This document shows, one piece after another, positions 14,146 through 22,067 of a stretch of 25,832 nucleotides of DNA. Below the pieces are notes generated by a model. That model was not told where the DNA came from. It did not search any database and saw only the letters and a program-made list of their open reading frames with translations. Position numbers and translations under genes: made by a program. The stretch is from CAXSEF01 sp964236585. GTDB taxonomy: Bacteria > Pseudomonadota > Alphaproteobacteria > Acetobacterales > Acetobacteraceae. The stretch lies in NCBI GenBank assembly GCA_964236585.1, contig CAXSFE010000048.1:1-25832 (forward strand), written 5' to 3'. Position 1 is the first letter of the stretch. Every line of letters starts with the position of its first letter.

Positions 14146-17100
14146 GCAGCCCTCCCCCCACGCCCCCGTTGTCCCCCGACCCCGGGCGCCCCGGCCTCGG
14201 CGGCGGCCCCGCGATGTGGCGCTCGCTCGACCAGCTCGCCGACACCCCCGGCTTCCGGCGCTTCCTGCAGGCAGAGTTCCCCTCCGCCGCCCGCATCGCC
14301 CCCACGCTCGACGGCCCGGGACGCCGACGCTTCCTCAAGGTGATGGCCGCCTCCTTCGCGCTGGCCGGCCTCGCCGGCTGCGACGACAGCGCCACGGAGG
14401 ACGGCCGCACCCAGGAGGTGCCCTACGTGCGCAACTCCGAGCGCATCGTCGTCGGCGAGCTGCTGCAGTACGCCTCGACCACCATGCTCGCCGGTTACGG
14501 CACCGGCGTGCTGGTCTCCACCCGCAACGGCCGGCCGATCCGCATCGACGGCAACGCAGAGCACCCCTGGACCCGCGGCGGCACCGACGCTTTCGCGCAG
14601 GCCTCCGTGCTCGGCCTCTACGACCCCGACCGCTCGCAGGCGGTGCGCTACCTCGGCCGTGCCTCGTCCTGGCAGGCGTTCCGCGCCGCCACCGTCGGCC
14701 CGCTCGCCGTGCTGCGCGCGAACGGCGGCGCCGGCTTCCGCCTGCTCACCGGCACGCTGACCTCGCCCACCCTGCTCGCCCGCATCGCCGCCCTGCAGGC
14801 CGCCTACCCCGGGATGGTCTGGCACGCGCAGGACCCCACCCGCGACGCCGCCGACGACGCGGGCCAGGCCGCGTTCGGCCGCGCCGTGCAGCCCCGCTTC
14901 CGCTTCGACCAGGCCGACACCGTGGTCTCGCTCGACGGCGACTTCCTCGACCACGGCCCGCAGCAGATCGGCCAGGCGCTCGACTGGACGGCGGCGCGCG
15001 CCGCGGCCGCGAAGGGCGGCCGCCTCCTCGCCCTGCACGCCGCCTCTCCCACGCCCAGCCTGACCTCCGCCAAGGCCGACCACGCGCTCACCGCCACCCC
15101 CGACGCGATCGCATCCCTCGCCGCCGGCCTGCTCGCCGACCTGTCCTCCTCTGGCGCTGCGCCGGACGCGACCGCGCCAGGCACCGACCCCGTCGCCGCA
15201 TGGCGCGCCCGCGCCGGCGCCGCCCTGGCCGCGTCGCGCGGCCGCTCCATCGTGCTGGCGGGCGCAGCACAGCCCGCCGCCGTGCAGGAGGCCGCGCACC
15301 GCCTCAACGCCGCCCTCGGCAACGCCGGCCGCACCGTCGCCTACACCGCGCCGGTCGCGGCCCACGCGCAGGACCTCGCCTCCCTGGTCGACGCGATGCG
15401 CGCCGGCCAGGTGCACACGCTGCTGATGCTCGACACCAACGCGGTCTATGACGCGCCGGGCGACCTCGCCTTCGCCGACGCATTGAACAAGGTCGAGCTG
15501 AGGATCCACGCCGGCCCCTACGCCGACGAAACCGCCGCCGCCTCGGACTGGCACCTGCCGACGCTGCACCCGCTGGAGTCCTGGGGCGACGCCCGCTCCT
15601 GGGACGGCACCGTCGGCCTGATCCAGCCCACCGTCGCCCCGCTCTACGGCGGCCGCTCCGCGCTGGAGGTGCTGTCGCTGTTCACCGACCCGACCCCGCG
15701 CCCGGGGCGCGACATCCTCGAGCAGCACTGGCGCGACACGTGGCGCGGCTCTGGCGACGACGCCGCGATCGCCGCGCGCTGGCGCCAGGCCCTGGTCGAC
15801 GGCTTCCTGCCTGGCACCGCCGCCCCCGAGATCGCACCCCGCCTCCTGCCCGCACGCCCCGCCGTGGCCACACCCGCCGCGACCGCCCCCACCGCGCCCG
15901 CCGCGCGCACGATCACCGTGCTGTTCCGCCCCGACCCCTCGACCTGGGACGGCGCCTGGGCCAACAACGCCTGGCTGCAGGAGCTGCCCCGGCCGCTGAA
16001 CAAGGTCGTCTGGGACAACGTCGTCGCGATCCCGCCCGGCCTCGCCGCCCGCGAGCACCTGGTCAACGGCGACGTGGTGGCGCTGGAGGCCGATGGCCGC
16101 CGCGTCGAGGGCCCGGTCTGGATCACCCCCGGCCAGGCACCTGACACCGCGACCCTCACCCTGGGCTACGGCCACGTGCCGCCTGAGCTGCTCTCCACCG
16201 GACTCGGCTTCGACGCCGGCCCGCTGCGCACCGCCGCCTCGCCCATGCAGGCGTCCGGCGTCACGCTGACGAAGCTGAGCCGCTTCGCCGGGATCGCCAC
16301 CACCCAGGAGCACGGCTCCATGGAGGGCCATGACTTCATCCGCGTGCAGCCGGTCGGCGGCGCCCCGGTCGGCGACCCGGTGTACGGCGACCCGCACCTC
16401 GGCGACCCCGGCGCCACCGCGCCCTCGATCTACCCGGACAAGGTGTACGCCGACAACGACGTGGACCGCCGCGCCTGGGGCATGGTGATCGACCTCGACA
16501 GCTGCATCGGCTGCAACGCCTGCGTGGTCGCCTGCCAGAGCGAGAACAACATCCCCGTGGTCGGCCGCGAGGAGGTCGCACTCGGCCGCGACATGCACTG
16601 GCTGCGCATCGACCGCTACTGGGAGGGCGAGCCCGAGCAGCCCGCCACCCACTTCCAGCCGGTGCTGTGCATGCACTGCGAGGACGCGCCCTGCGAGGTC
16701 GGCTGCCCCGTGGAGGCCACGCTGCACGACCACGAGGGCCTGAACCTCATGGTCTACAACCGTTGCGTCGGCACCCGCGCCTGCTCCGGCTACTGCCCGT
16801 ACAAGGTCCGCAAGTTCAACTACCTCGACTACACCCGCGGCGAGCCGCCCTCGGTGCAGGCCCGCAACAACCCCGAGGTCACCGTCCGCTCGCGCGGCGT
16901 GATGGAGAAGTGCACCTTCTGCGTGCAGCGCATCGCCGACGCGCGCATCGCGTCCGACAAGTCGCTCCAGCCCATCCCCGACGGCTCGGTCAGGACCGCC
17001 TGCCAGACCGCGTGCCCCACCCGCGCGATCCACTTCGGCGACCTGCGCGACCACGGCTCCGAGGTCCGCGCCGCCCGCGCCGACGCCCGCAACTACGCGC

Positions 17101-17174
17101 TGCTCGGCGAGCTGAACCTGCGTCCCCGCACCACCTACCTGGCCGAGCGCGGCCCCGCCGCAGGAGAGGGCTGA
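14142..17174 (+). CDS. actB: Alternative complex III subunit ActB, molybdopterin-oxidoreductase-like iron-sulfur protein
   Basis: The 1010-residue periplasmic protein begins with the ActB-type stretch MWRSLDQLADTPGFRRF. A twin-arginine signal RRRFLKVMAASFALAGLAGC follows (residues 61-80, with a lipobox-like Cys80). The large middle part corresponds to the molybdopterin-oxidoreductase fold, which in ActB carries no cofactor (family knowledge). The C-terminal third holds 15 iron-sulfur cysteines: 788/791/794/798, 843/846/851/855, 875/881/885, 924/927 and 954/958. Fifteen is exactly what three [4Fe-4S] and one [3Fe-4S] cluster need, as described for ActB of Rhodothermus marinus. Electrons from quinol oxidation would run through these clusters to ActA. 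The start overlaps actA; actC begins one base after the stop. Confidence 0.95.
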   Translation: MSSPPPTPPLSPDPGRPGLGGGPAMWRSLDQLADTPGFRRFLQAEFPSAARIAPTLDGPGRRRFLKVMAASFALAGLAGCDDSATEDGRTQEVPYVRNSERIVVGELLQYASTTMLAGYGTGVLVSTRNGRPIRIDGNAEHPWTRGGTDAFAQASVLGLYDPDRSQAVRYLGRASSWQAFRAATVGPLAVLRANGGAGFRLLTGTLTSPTLLARIAALQAAYPGMVWHAQDPTRDAADDAGQAAFGRAVQPRFRFDQADTVVSLDGDFLDHGPQQIGQALDWTAARAAAAKGGRLLALHAASPTPSLTSAKADHALTATPDAIASLAAGLLADLSSSGAAPDATAPGTDPVAAWRARAGAALAASRGRSIVLAGAAQPAAVQEAAHRLNAALGNAGRTVAYTAPVAAHAQDLASLVDAMRAGQVHTLLMLDTNAVYDAPGDLAFADALNKVELRIHAGPYADETAAASDWHLPTLHPLESWGDARSWDGTVGLIQPTVAPLYGGRSALEVLSLFTDPTPRPGRDILEQHWRDTWRGSGDDAAIAARWRQALVDGFLPGTAAPEIAPRLLPARPAVATPAATAPTAPAARTITVLFRPDPSTWDGAWANNAWLQELPRPLNKVVWDNVVAIPPGLAAREHLVNGDVVALEADGRRVEGPVWITPGQAPDTATLTLGYGHVPPELLSTGLGFDAGPLRTAASPMQASGVTLTKLSRFAGIATTQEHGSMEGHDFIRVQPVGGAPVGDPVYGDPHLGDPGATAPSIYPDKVYADNDVDRRAWGMVIDLDSCIGCNACVVACQSENNIPVVGREEVALGRDMHWLRIDRYWEGEPEQPATHFQPVLCMHCEDAPCEVGCPVEATLHDHEGLNLMVYNRCVGTRACSGYCPYKVRKFNYLDYTRGEPPSVQARNNPEVTVRSRGVMEKCTFCVQRIADARIASDKSLQPIPDGSVRTACQTACPTRAIHFGDLRDHGSEVRAARADARNYALLGELNLRPRTTYLAERGPAAGEG

Positions 17175-17175
17175 C

Positions 17176-18759
17176 ATGCCCAGCGACATGACGGCCGACG
17201 GCCCGCGCTTCCACGGCCCAAGCTTCCGCAGCGAGGGCGCCAGCCAGCCCCCCGGCGGCGACCCGCGCGGCGCCTCGGCCGAGACGCACGCAGCGACCTC
17301 GGCCGGCAGCGACCTCGCCGGCATCGTGTTCGACCACCCGCTGCGCCTGCGCTGGTGGCTGGCGATGGCCGGCGCCATGGGCCTGCTCGGCGTGCTCGCG
17401 ATCGCGCTGTTCTTCGTGCTCTGGTACGGCGTGGGGATGTGGGGCAACAACATCCCCGTCACCTGGGCGCTCGACATCGTCGGCTACGACTTCTGGATCG
17501 GCACCGCCTGCGGCTGCCTGGCACTCTCCGCCGTGCTGCTGCTCGCCGGCCTGCCCGCCCGCTCCGCGCTGGGCCGCCTCGCCGACACCATGGCCGTGCT
17601 CTCCGCCGTCGCCGCCGGCACCTACCCGATCATCCACCTCGGCCGGCCCTGGTACTTCTACTGGAACCTGCCCTACCCCAACACCTTCCTGCTCTGGCCG
17701 CAGTTCCGCTCGCCGCTGTACTGGGACGCCATCGACATCCTCAGCTTCCTGGGCGTTGCCGGCGGCGTGTGGTTCCTCAACGTCCTGCCCGACCTCGCCA
17801 CCCTGCGCGACCGCGCCACCGACCGCCTGCGCGTCATGGCCGCCCGCGCCGCCGCCCGCGGGCAGGAGCCCGACTCCGACCGCGCCTGGAAGATGGCCCT
17901 TCTCCGCGCCCAGCTCTACGGCATCGCCTCGCTCGGCTGGCGCGGCTCGGCCACCCACTGGCGCCGCTGGACCGAGGCCAGCCGCATCCTCGCCGTCCTC
18001 GCGGTCCTGGTGGTGCTCTCGCTGCAGACCGGCGCGGCCGTGATGTTCGCGGGCACCGTCGAGCCCGGCTGGCACGACACGCTGGAGCCGGTCTCCTTCG
18101 TCGTCGTCGCCCTGCTGTCCGGCGCCGCCGCCGTCGCGCTCGTCGCGATGATCGTGCGTGCCGCCTTCGGGCTGGAGGCGCTGATCACCGCGCGCCACCT
18201 GGAGCTGCTGTCGTTCCTGCTGCTCGGCCTCGGCCTCGTGCACGTCTACTGCAGCGCCTTCGAGGCCCTCGGCAGCCTGACCGGCGACAGCTTCGACCGC
18301 GAGGTACTGGCCCGGCGCATCGGCGGCTCGCACGCCTGGTCGTTCTGGGCCCTGATCGTGCTCGGCCTCGCCTCCGTGCAGCTGTTCTGGGTGCCCGCCC
18401 TGCGCCGCTCCGCCCTCGCCCTCGGCGCCATCGGCGGGCTGGTCGTGGTGGCGATGTGGTCCGAGCACTTCATGATCATCGTGACCACCCTGCAGCACGA
18501 CTTCCTGCCCTCGGCCGCGCAGGAGTACACGATGAACATCTGGGGCGTGGCCACCTTCGCCGGCTCGCTCGGCCTGCTGCTCGCCTTGCTGCTGCTGTCG
18601 CTGCGCTACCTGCCGGTGCTGTCCATCCTCGACGTGCGCCGCGCGGAATCCACGTGGCAGGCCGCGGCCGCACCCGCACGTCCCGGCCCGGCGCCGCGCC
18701 GGCGCGACGGCGGCGCGCTCCCGGCAGGCGCCGCACCCGCGGGTCCGAACCATGTCTAG
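17176..18759 (+). CDS. actC: Alternative complex III subunit ActC, NrfD-like quinol-oxidising membrane subunit
   Basis: The 527-residue polytopic protein (about ten helices) belongs to the NrfD/PsrC family. Hallmark segments are GMWGNNIPVTWALDIVGYDFWIG, YPIIHLGRPWYFYW and PQFRSPLYWDAIDI. His154 and Asp184 are 30 residues apart and fall where the quinol-site His/Asp pair of characterised ActC proteins lies, so quinol oxidation looks intact. Where I recall the motif WIGIGHAG in ActC of Bacteroidota/Rhodothermus, this protein has WIGTACGC (107-114), without the histidine. An extra hydrophilic N-terminus of about 50 residues precedes the conserved part. AGGAGAGG lies before the ATG, and the end overlaps actD by 8 bases. 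Confidence 0.94.
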   Translation: MPSDMTADGPRFHGPSFRSEGASQPPGGDPRGASAETHAATSAGSDLAGIVFDHPLRLRWWLAMAGAMGLLGVLAIALFFVLWYGVGMWGNNIPVTWALDIVGYDFWIGTACGCLALSAVLLLAGLPARSALGRLADTMAVLSAVAAGTYPIIHLGRPWYFYWNLPYPNTFLLWPQFRSPLYWDAIDILSFLGVAGGVWFLNVLPDLATLRDRATDRLRVMAARAAARGQEPDSDRAWKMALLRAQLYGIASLGWRGSATHWRRWTEASRILAVLAVLVVLSLQTGAAVMFAGTVEPGWHDTLEPVSFVVVALLSGAAAVALVAMIVRAAFGLEALITARHLELLSFLLLGLGLVHVYCSAFEALGSLTGDSFDREVLARRIGGSHAWSFWALIVLGLASVQLFWVPALRRSALALGAIGGLVVVAMWSEHFMIIVTTLQHDFLPSAAQEYTMNIWGVATFAGSLGLLLALLLLSLRYLPVLSILDVRRAESTWQAAAAPARPGPAPRRRDGGALPAGAAPAGPNHV

Positions 18760-19318
18760 GACCCACCACGACGACGAGGAGGAGGCTCCGCTCTGGGCCG
18801 TCAGCGCGGAGTTCGCCTCGCCCTCGGCGCTGCTCGCCGCGGTGCGCGCCGTGCGCGGCCTGCCGAACGCGCGCGTCGACACCTACTCCCCGGTCCCCGT
18901 GCCCGGCGTCACCGAGGAGCTCGGCGTCAAGGGCGGCTCCATGCGCCGCTACGCCGTCAGCGGCGGCGCGCTCGGCGGCGTGCTGATGATGGGCATGTGC
19001 CTGTACGCCACCGGCTACGACTACGTGTTCGACATCGGCGGCCGGCCGCGCTTCTCCTGGCCGGCCTTCGTGGTGCCGACCGCCTCGTTCGGCGTGCTGA
19101 TGGCCGCCTCCGCCGTGGTGCTCCTGCTGCTGATCCTCAACCGGCTGCCGACGCTGAACCACCCGTCCTTCAACATCCCCGGCTTCGACCGCGCCTCGCA
19201 GGACCGCTTCTTCGTTTCCGTCGAGGGACGCGGCCACGGCTTCGACCCTGACGAGGCGGAGCGCAGGCTCACCAGCCTGACCACGCGGCCGATCGCCGTG
19301 CACCGGGTGCCGCGATGA
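18752..19318 (+). CDS. actD: Alternative complex III subunit ActD (DUF3341)
   Basis: The 188-residue protein has a soluble N-terminal part, two membrane helices (about residues 69-90 and 108-132), and the C-terminal signature HPSFNIPGFDRASQDRFFVSV typical of ActD/DUF3341. ActD is a small membrane-associated structural subunit of the complex, with no cofactor. The gene overlaps actC by 8 bases, and its TGA overlaps the proposed actE ATG (ATGA at 19315-19318). The repeat element begins within about 6 bases of its stop codon. Confidence 0.93.
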   Translation: MSRTHHDDEEEAPLWAVSAEFASPSALLAAVRAVRGLPNARVDTYSPVPVPGVTEELGVKGGSMRRYAVSGGALGGVLMMGMCLYATGYDYVFDIGGRPRFSWPAFVVPTASFGVLMAASAVVLLLLILNRLPTLNHPSFNIPGFDRASQDRFFVSVEGRGHGFDPDEAERRLTSLTTRPIAVHRVPR

Positions 19319-20091
19319 CCGGCGCGAAGCAAGGAAGGTTGAGGCTCCGCCTCAAACTCCGCCAAAGGCAAGCCTTTGGAATCCACCTCTTAAGTGAGGC
19401 CGGTCCAGGGCGGCTCGCCCTGGCGGGTCTGGGCAGAGCCCAGCCTTTCCTGCTTCTCGCCGTGGTCGCGACGCTCGCCCTCAGCGGCTGCAAGCGCGCC
19501 AACATGTACAGCCAGGCCAAGTCCGAGAACTGGGACCGCAGCAACTTCTTCCCCGACGGGCAGACCATGCGCCTGCCCGTCGCCGGCACCGCGCCGCGCG
19601 CCGAGCCCAACCTGCCGGTGGCGCAGCCCGCGGCCATCACCGAGGCCATGCTCGAGCGCGGCCACGAGCGCTACCAGATCTTCTGCACCCCCTGCCACGG
19701 CCGCGCCGGCGACGGGCAGGGCATCATCGTGCAGCGCGGCTTCCCGCAGCCGCCCGACTTCGCCAGCGCCGAGATGCGCCGCATCAGCGCGCAGACCATC
19801 TACGACACCATCACCTACGGCCGCGGCGCCATGTACAGCCACGCCGACCGCGTGCCGCCGACCGACCGCTGGGCGATCGCCGCCTACATCCGCGCGCTCC
19901 AGCTCTCGCGCGGCGTCGCGGTCGCCTCCCTGGCCACCGCCGACCGCGCCAAGCTCGACGACGCGCCCGTCGAGCCGCCGGAGCGCAACAGCGTGGAGCC
20001 CGACGCGCCGATCGGCTCCACCACCTCGACCTCGCCCAGCGCCGGGCGCGACGCCATGACGACGACCACCATGTCCGGGGACGGCCGTTGA
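19315..20091 (+). CDS. actE: Alternative complex III subunit ActE, monoheme cytochrome c lipoprotein, with repeat-derived N-terminal extension
   Basis: The mature part is a monoheme cytochrome c: lipobox LSGC with lipidated Cys59, heme motif CTPCH at residues 124-128, and a likely Met ligand in GRGAMYSHADRVP (Met173). In alternative complex III it would carry electrons from ActA to the oxidase. The start is odd. The ATG at 19315 overlaps the actD stop as its neighbours do, but the frame then runs through a whole copy of the dispersed hairpin repeat (19324-19446) with no stop. That gives about 44 extra residues, Arg/Lys-rich at first, before the hydrophobic core PFLLLAVVATLALSGC. The only other in-frame starts are a TTG at 19339 inside the repeat and a GTG at 19462 that would leave a signal peptide too short. 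The C-terminal tail is Ser/Thr/Met-rich. Confidence 0.9.
   Translation: MTGAKQGRLRLRLKLRQRQAFGIHLLSEAGPGRLALAGLGRAQPFLLLAVVATLALSGCKRANMYSQAKSENWDRSNFFPDGQTMRLPVAGTAPRAEPNLPVAQPAAITEAMLERGHERYQIFCTPCHGRAGDGQGIIVQRGFPQPPDFASAEMRRISAQTIYDTITYGRGAMYSHADRVPPTDRWAIAAYIRALQLSRGVAVASLATADRAKLDDAPVEPPERNSVEPDAPIGSTTSTSPSAGRDAMTTTTMSGDGR
19324..19446 (+). repeat. Dispersed multi-hairpin repeat, copy G, inside the actE reading frame
   Basis: The left edge GCGAAGCAAGGAAGGTTGAGG is shared with copies D and E. Stems: TTGAGGCTCCGCCTCAA, CCAAAGGCAAGCCTTTGG, CAGGGCGGCTCGCCCTG and CTGGGCAGAGCCCAG. It is nearly identical to copy H at the window end over the shared part. In the actE frame it has no stop codon. 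Confidence 0.9.
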
Positions 20092-21185
20092 CCCGCGCCG
20101 TGCCCGCCTCCCTCGGCGTGGGCGTCGCGGCGCTGCTGTGCATCGTGCTGCTCGCCGCCGCCTCGTCGGGCCCGGTGATGCCGTCCTATCTCGCCGCCTG
20201 GCTGTTCTGGCTGGCGCTGCCGGCCGGCGCCCTGCCGCTGGTGATGGCCTTCGACCTCGCCGCATCCGTGCCGCCGCAGCCCGCGGCCGCCGCCCACGAC
20301 GGGCCTGCCGCCGCGCAGCGCCTGCCGCTCCTCCTGCTGCCCGCGCTGCGCCTGCTGCTGGTGCCGCTGCCGCTGGTCGCCCTGCTCGCGATCCCGGTGC
20401 TGCTCGCCCAGCCCGGGCTGTTCGGCACCGCCGCCTCGCGCCACGGCTTCTCCGTCGACTGGTTCGCCCCGGGCGCGCGGGCGCTGCGCGCGGCGGCGAT
20501 CCTGCTGGTGTGGAGCACGCTGGCGCTGCTGTTCCTGCGCCCCGGCCGGCCCCGCGCGCTCGCGGCCTTCGGGCTGGTGGTGCACCTGTTCGCCGGCACG
20601 CTGCTGGCCATGGACCTCGCGATGTCGGTGGCGCCGGGGCTGGGCTCCTCCTCCTACGGGCTGCTGCTGATCGCCTCGCAGTGCGGCATCGCCTTCTCCG
20701 CCGCCGTCCTGCTCGCCGCCCTGCCTGCCGCGTCCGGCCCCGCCCGGCCCGGTCCCGCCCTGCCCGGTCCCGCGCCCGGCCCGGTCATCGCGACGCTGCT
20801 CTGGCTGCTCGCCGCCTGGATGTTCCTGCAGTTCACCCAGTATCTGGTGGTCTGGTCGGCCAACCTGCCGCGCGAGATCGTCTGGTACCAGCAGCGCGAC
20901 GCCGGCCTCGGCCGCGCCGCGGAGTGGTTCGGCCTGCTGGCGTTCCTGGTGCCGCTGCTCGCCGCAACGATCCCCCGCCTCGCGCGCAACGCCCGCGTGC
21001 TGGCCGGGCTCGCCGGCCTGGTGCTGCTGATGCACCTGATCGAGATGCTGTGGCTGATCACCCCCTCGTTCCGCGGCGCCTTCACCCTGTCCCTGGCAGA
21101 CCTGCTCGGGCTGGCCGGCATCGGCGGCGTGTCCTGCGCCCTGCTGCTCGTGGCCCGCGGCCGCGTCGAGGGGCTCCCCGCATGA
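20088..21185 (+). CDS. actF: Alternative complex III subunit ActF, NrfD-like membrane protein
   Basis: The 365-residue protein is very hydrophobic with about ten helices and resembles ActC in fold. Segments typical for ActF are SYLAAWLFWLALPAGALPLV near the N-terminus and FTQYLVVWSANLPREIVWYQ in the second half, the latter like the YSQFLIIWAGNLPEE stretch of ActF proteins. ActF is thought to assist proton movement and does not appear to carry the quinol site (family knowledge). The TTG at 20088 overlaps the actE stop (TTGA); a GTG four codons later is an alternative. Somewhat short for the family. The end overlaps the next gene by ATGA. Confidence 0.88.
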   Translation: MTRAVPASLGVGVAALLCIVLLAAASSGPVMPSYLAAWLFWLALPAGALPLVMAFDLAASVPPQPAAAAHDGPAAAQRLPLLLLPALRLLLVPLPLVALLAIPVLLAQPGLFGTAASRHGFSVDWFAPGARALRAAAILLVWSTLALLFLRPGRPRALAAFGLVVHLFAGTLLAMDLAMSVAPGLGSSSYGLLLIASQCGIAFSAAVLLAALPAASGPARPGPALPGPAPGPVIATLLWLLAAWMFLQFTQYLVVWSANLPREIVWYQQRDAGLGRAAEWFGLLAFLVPLLAATIPRLARNARVLAGLAGLVLLMHLIEMLWLITPSFRGAFTLSLADLLGLAGIGGVSCALLLVARGRVEGLPA

Positions 21186-21976
21186 CCACCTCTCCCGCCT
21201 CCGCTCATCCCGCGCCTGCCGGACCGCCGGAGCGCAGGCCCGGCCTGCTCGCCGGCATCGGCGCCGGCCGCATCGCCGCCTGGGGCGCGGCCGGCCTCGC
21301 CCTGCTCGGCGGCACCGCGCTGCTCGCCCGCGGCCGCGGGCACGAGACGCGCGACGCCGTGTCCGAGGACGGCCTGCGCGGCCACGTCGATCCCGTGGCC
21401 GGCCACTCCGACCACCAGGACTGGGACTACGGCGAGCACGGCCCGGAGACCGGCCGCGGCACCCCTTCCACCCCGGCCAGCCCCGAATCCCGTGAGGCCG
21501 GCCACGAGATCGAGGACGTCAGCACCCGCAACGTCCACCGCGTCATGGCGCTGTTCGCCACGGTGGCGCTTGCCGCCGTGTTCGGCATGATGGCGCTGAT
21601 CGGCGTGTGGCGTTCCGACGACCGCGCCAGCCGCCCGAAGCTCACCGCGATGCAGGTGGCACCCATCCAGGTCCCCGGCCCGCACCTTCAGGTCGACGCC
21701 TACACCGACCTGAACAACGAGCGCGGCCGCGAGATCGGCAAGCTCAGCGGCTGGGCCTACACCGACGACGCCCGCACCGAGGCGCGCATCCCAATCGAGG
21801 ACGCCATGCGCCTCGTCGCCGGCCGCCCGCTCGACACTCCCGGCCTGACCCTGGCCGGCCCGCGCGGCCGCACCGGCCCCGGGCCCAACCCCGACGTCAC
21901 GGCGTCGACCCCGCTCGGCACCGGCCAGGGCAGCCCGCCCCCGGTGACCACCCGCAACCCCCCGGCCGCGCGGTGA
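21182..21976 (+). CDS. Two-TM accessory protein of the act-cox cluster, function unknown
   Basis: The 264-residue protein is joined to actF by an ATGA overlap. Membrane segments lie at about residues 30-49 and 120-143, separated by a hydrophilic loop rich in Gly, His, Asp and Glu (GHETRD, GHSDHQDWDYGEHGPE). After the second helix comes PGPHLQVDAYTDLNNERGREIGKLSGW, then ARIPIEDAMRLVAGRP (201-216). The pattern of a PxLQ-like start, a GW segment and RIPI-x-x-AM occurs in small uncharacterised proteins encoded next to cytochrome c oxidase genes in several phyla, so a role in assembly or stability of the oxidase or supercomplex is inferred. The C-terminus is Pro/Gly-rich. No SCO-type CxxxC copper motif is present. 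Confidence 0.7.
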   Translation: MTTSPASAHPAPAGPPERRPGLLAGIGAGRIAAWGAAGLALLGGTALLARGRGHETRDAVSEDGLRGHVDPVAGHSDHQDWDYGEHGPETGRGTPSTPASPESREAGHEIEDVSTRNVHRVMALFATVALAAVFGMMALIGVWRSDDRASRPKLTAMQVAPIQVPGPHLQVDAYTDLNNERGREIGKLSGWAYTDDARTEARIPIEDAMRLVAGRPLDTPGLTLAGPRGRTGPGPNPDVTASTPLGTGQGSPPPVTTRNPPAAR

Positions 21977-22067
21977 ACGCCCCCGCCGCCCGCCGCCGCC
22001 TCCCGCGCCCCCTCCCCCCACGTTCCGCCCAGCGCCGGCCTCGCCCGCGCGCCCCAGGACCCCGCGC

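Noticed and set aside
13944..17477. A 1177-residue open frame on the minus strand across actB
   Set aside because: Low-complexity antisense of a clear ActB gene; no family motif and no ribosome binding site of its own.
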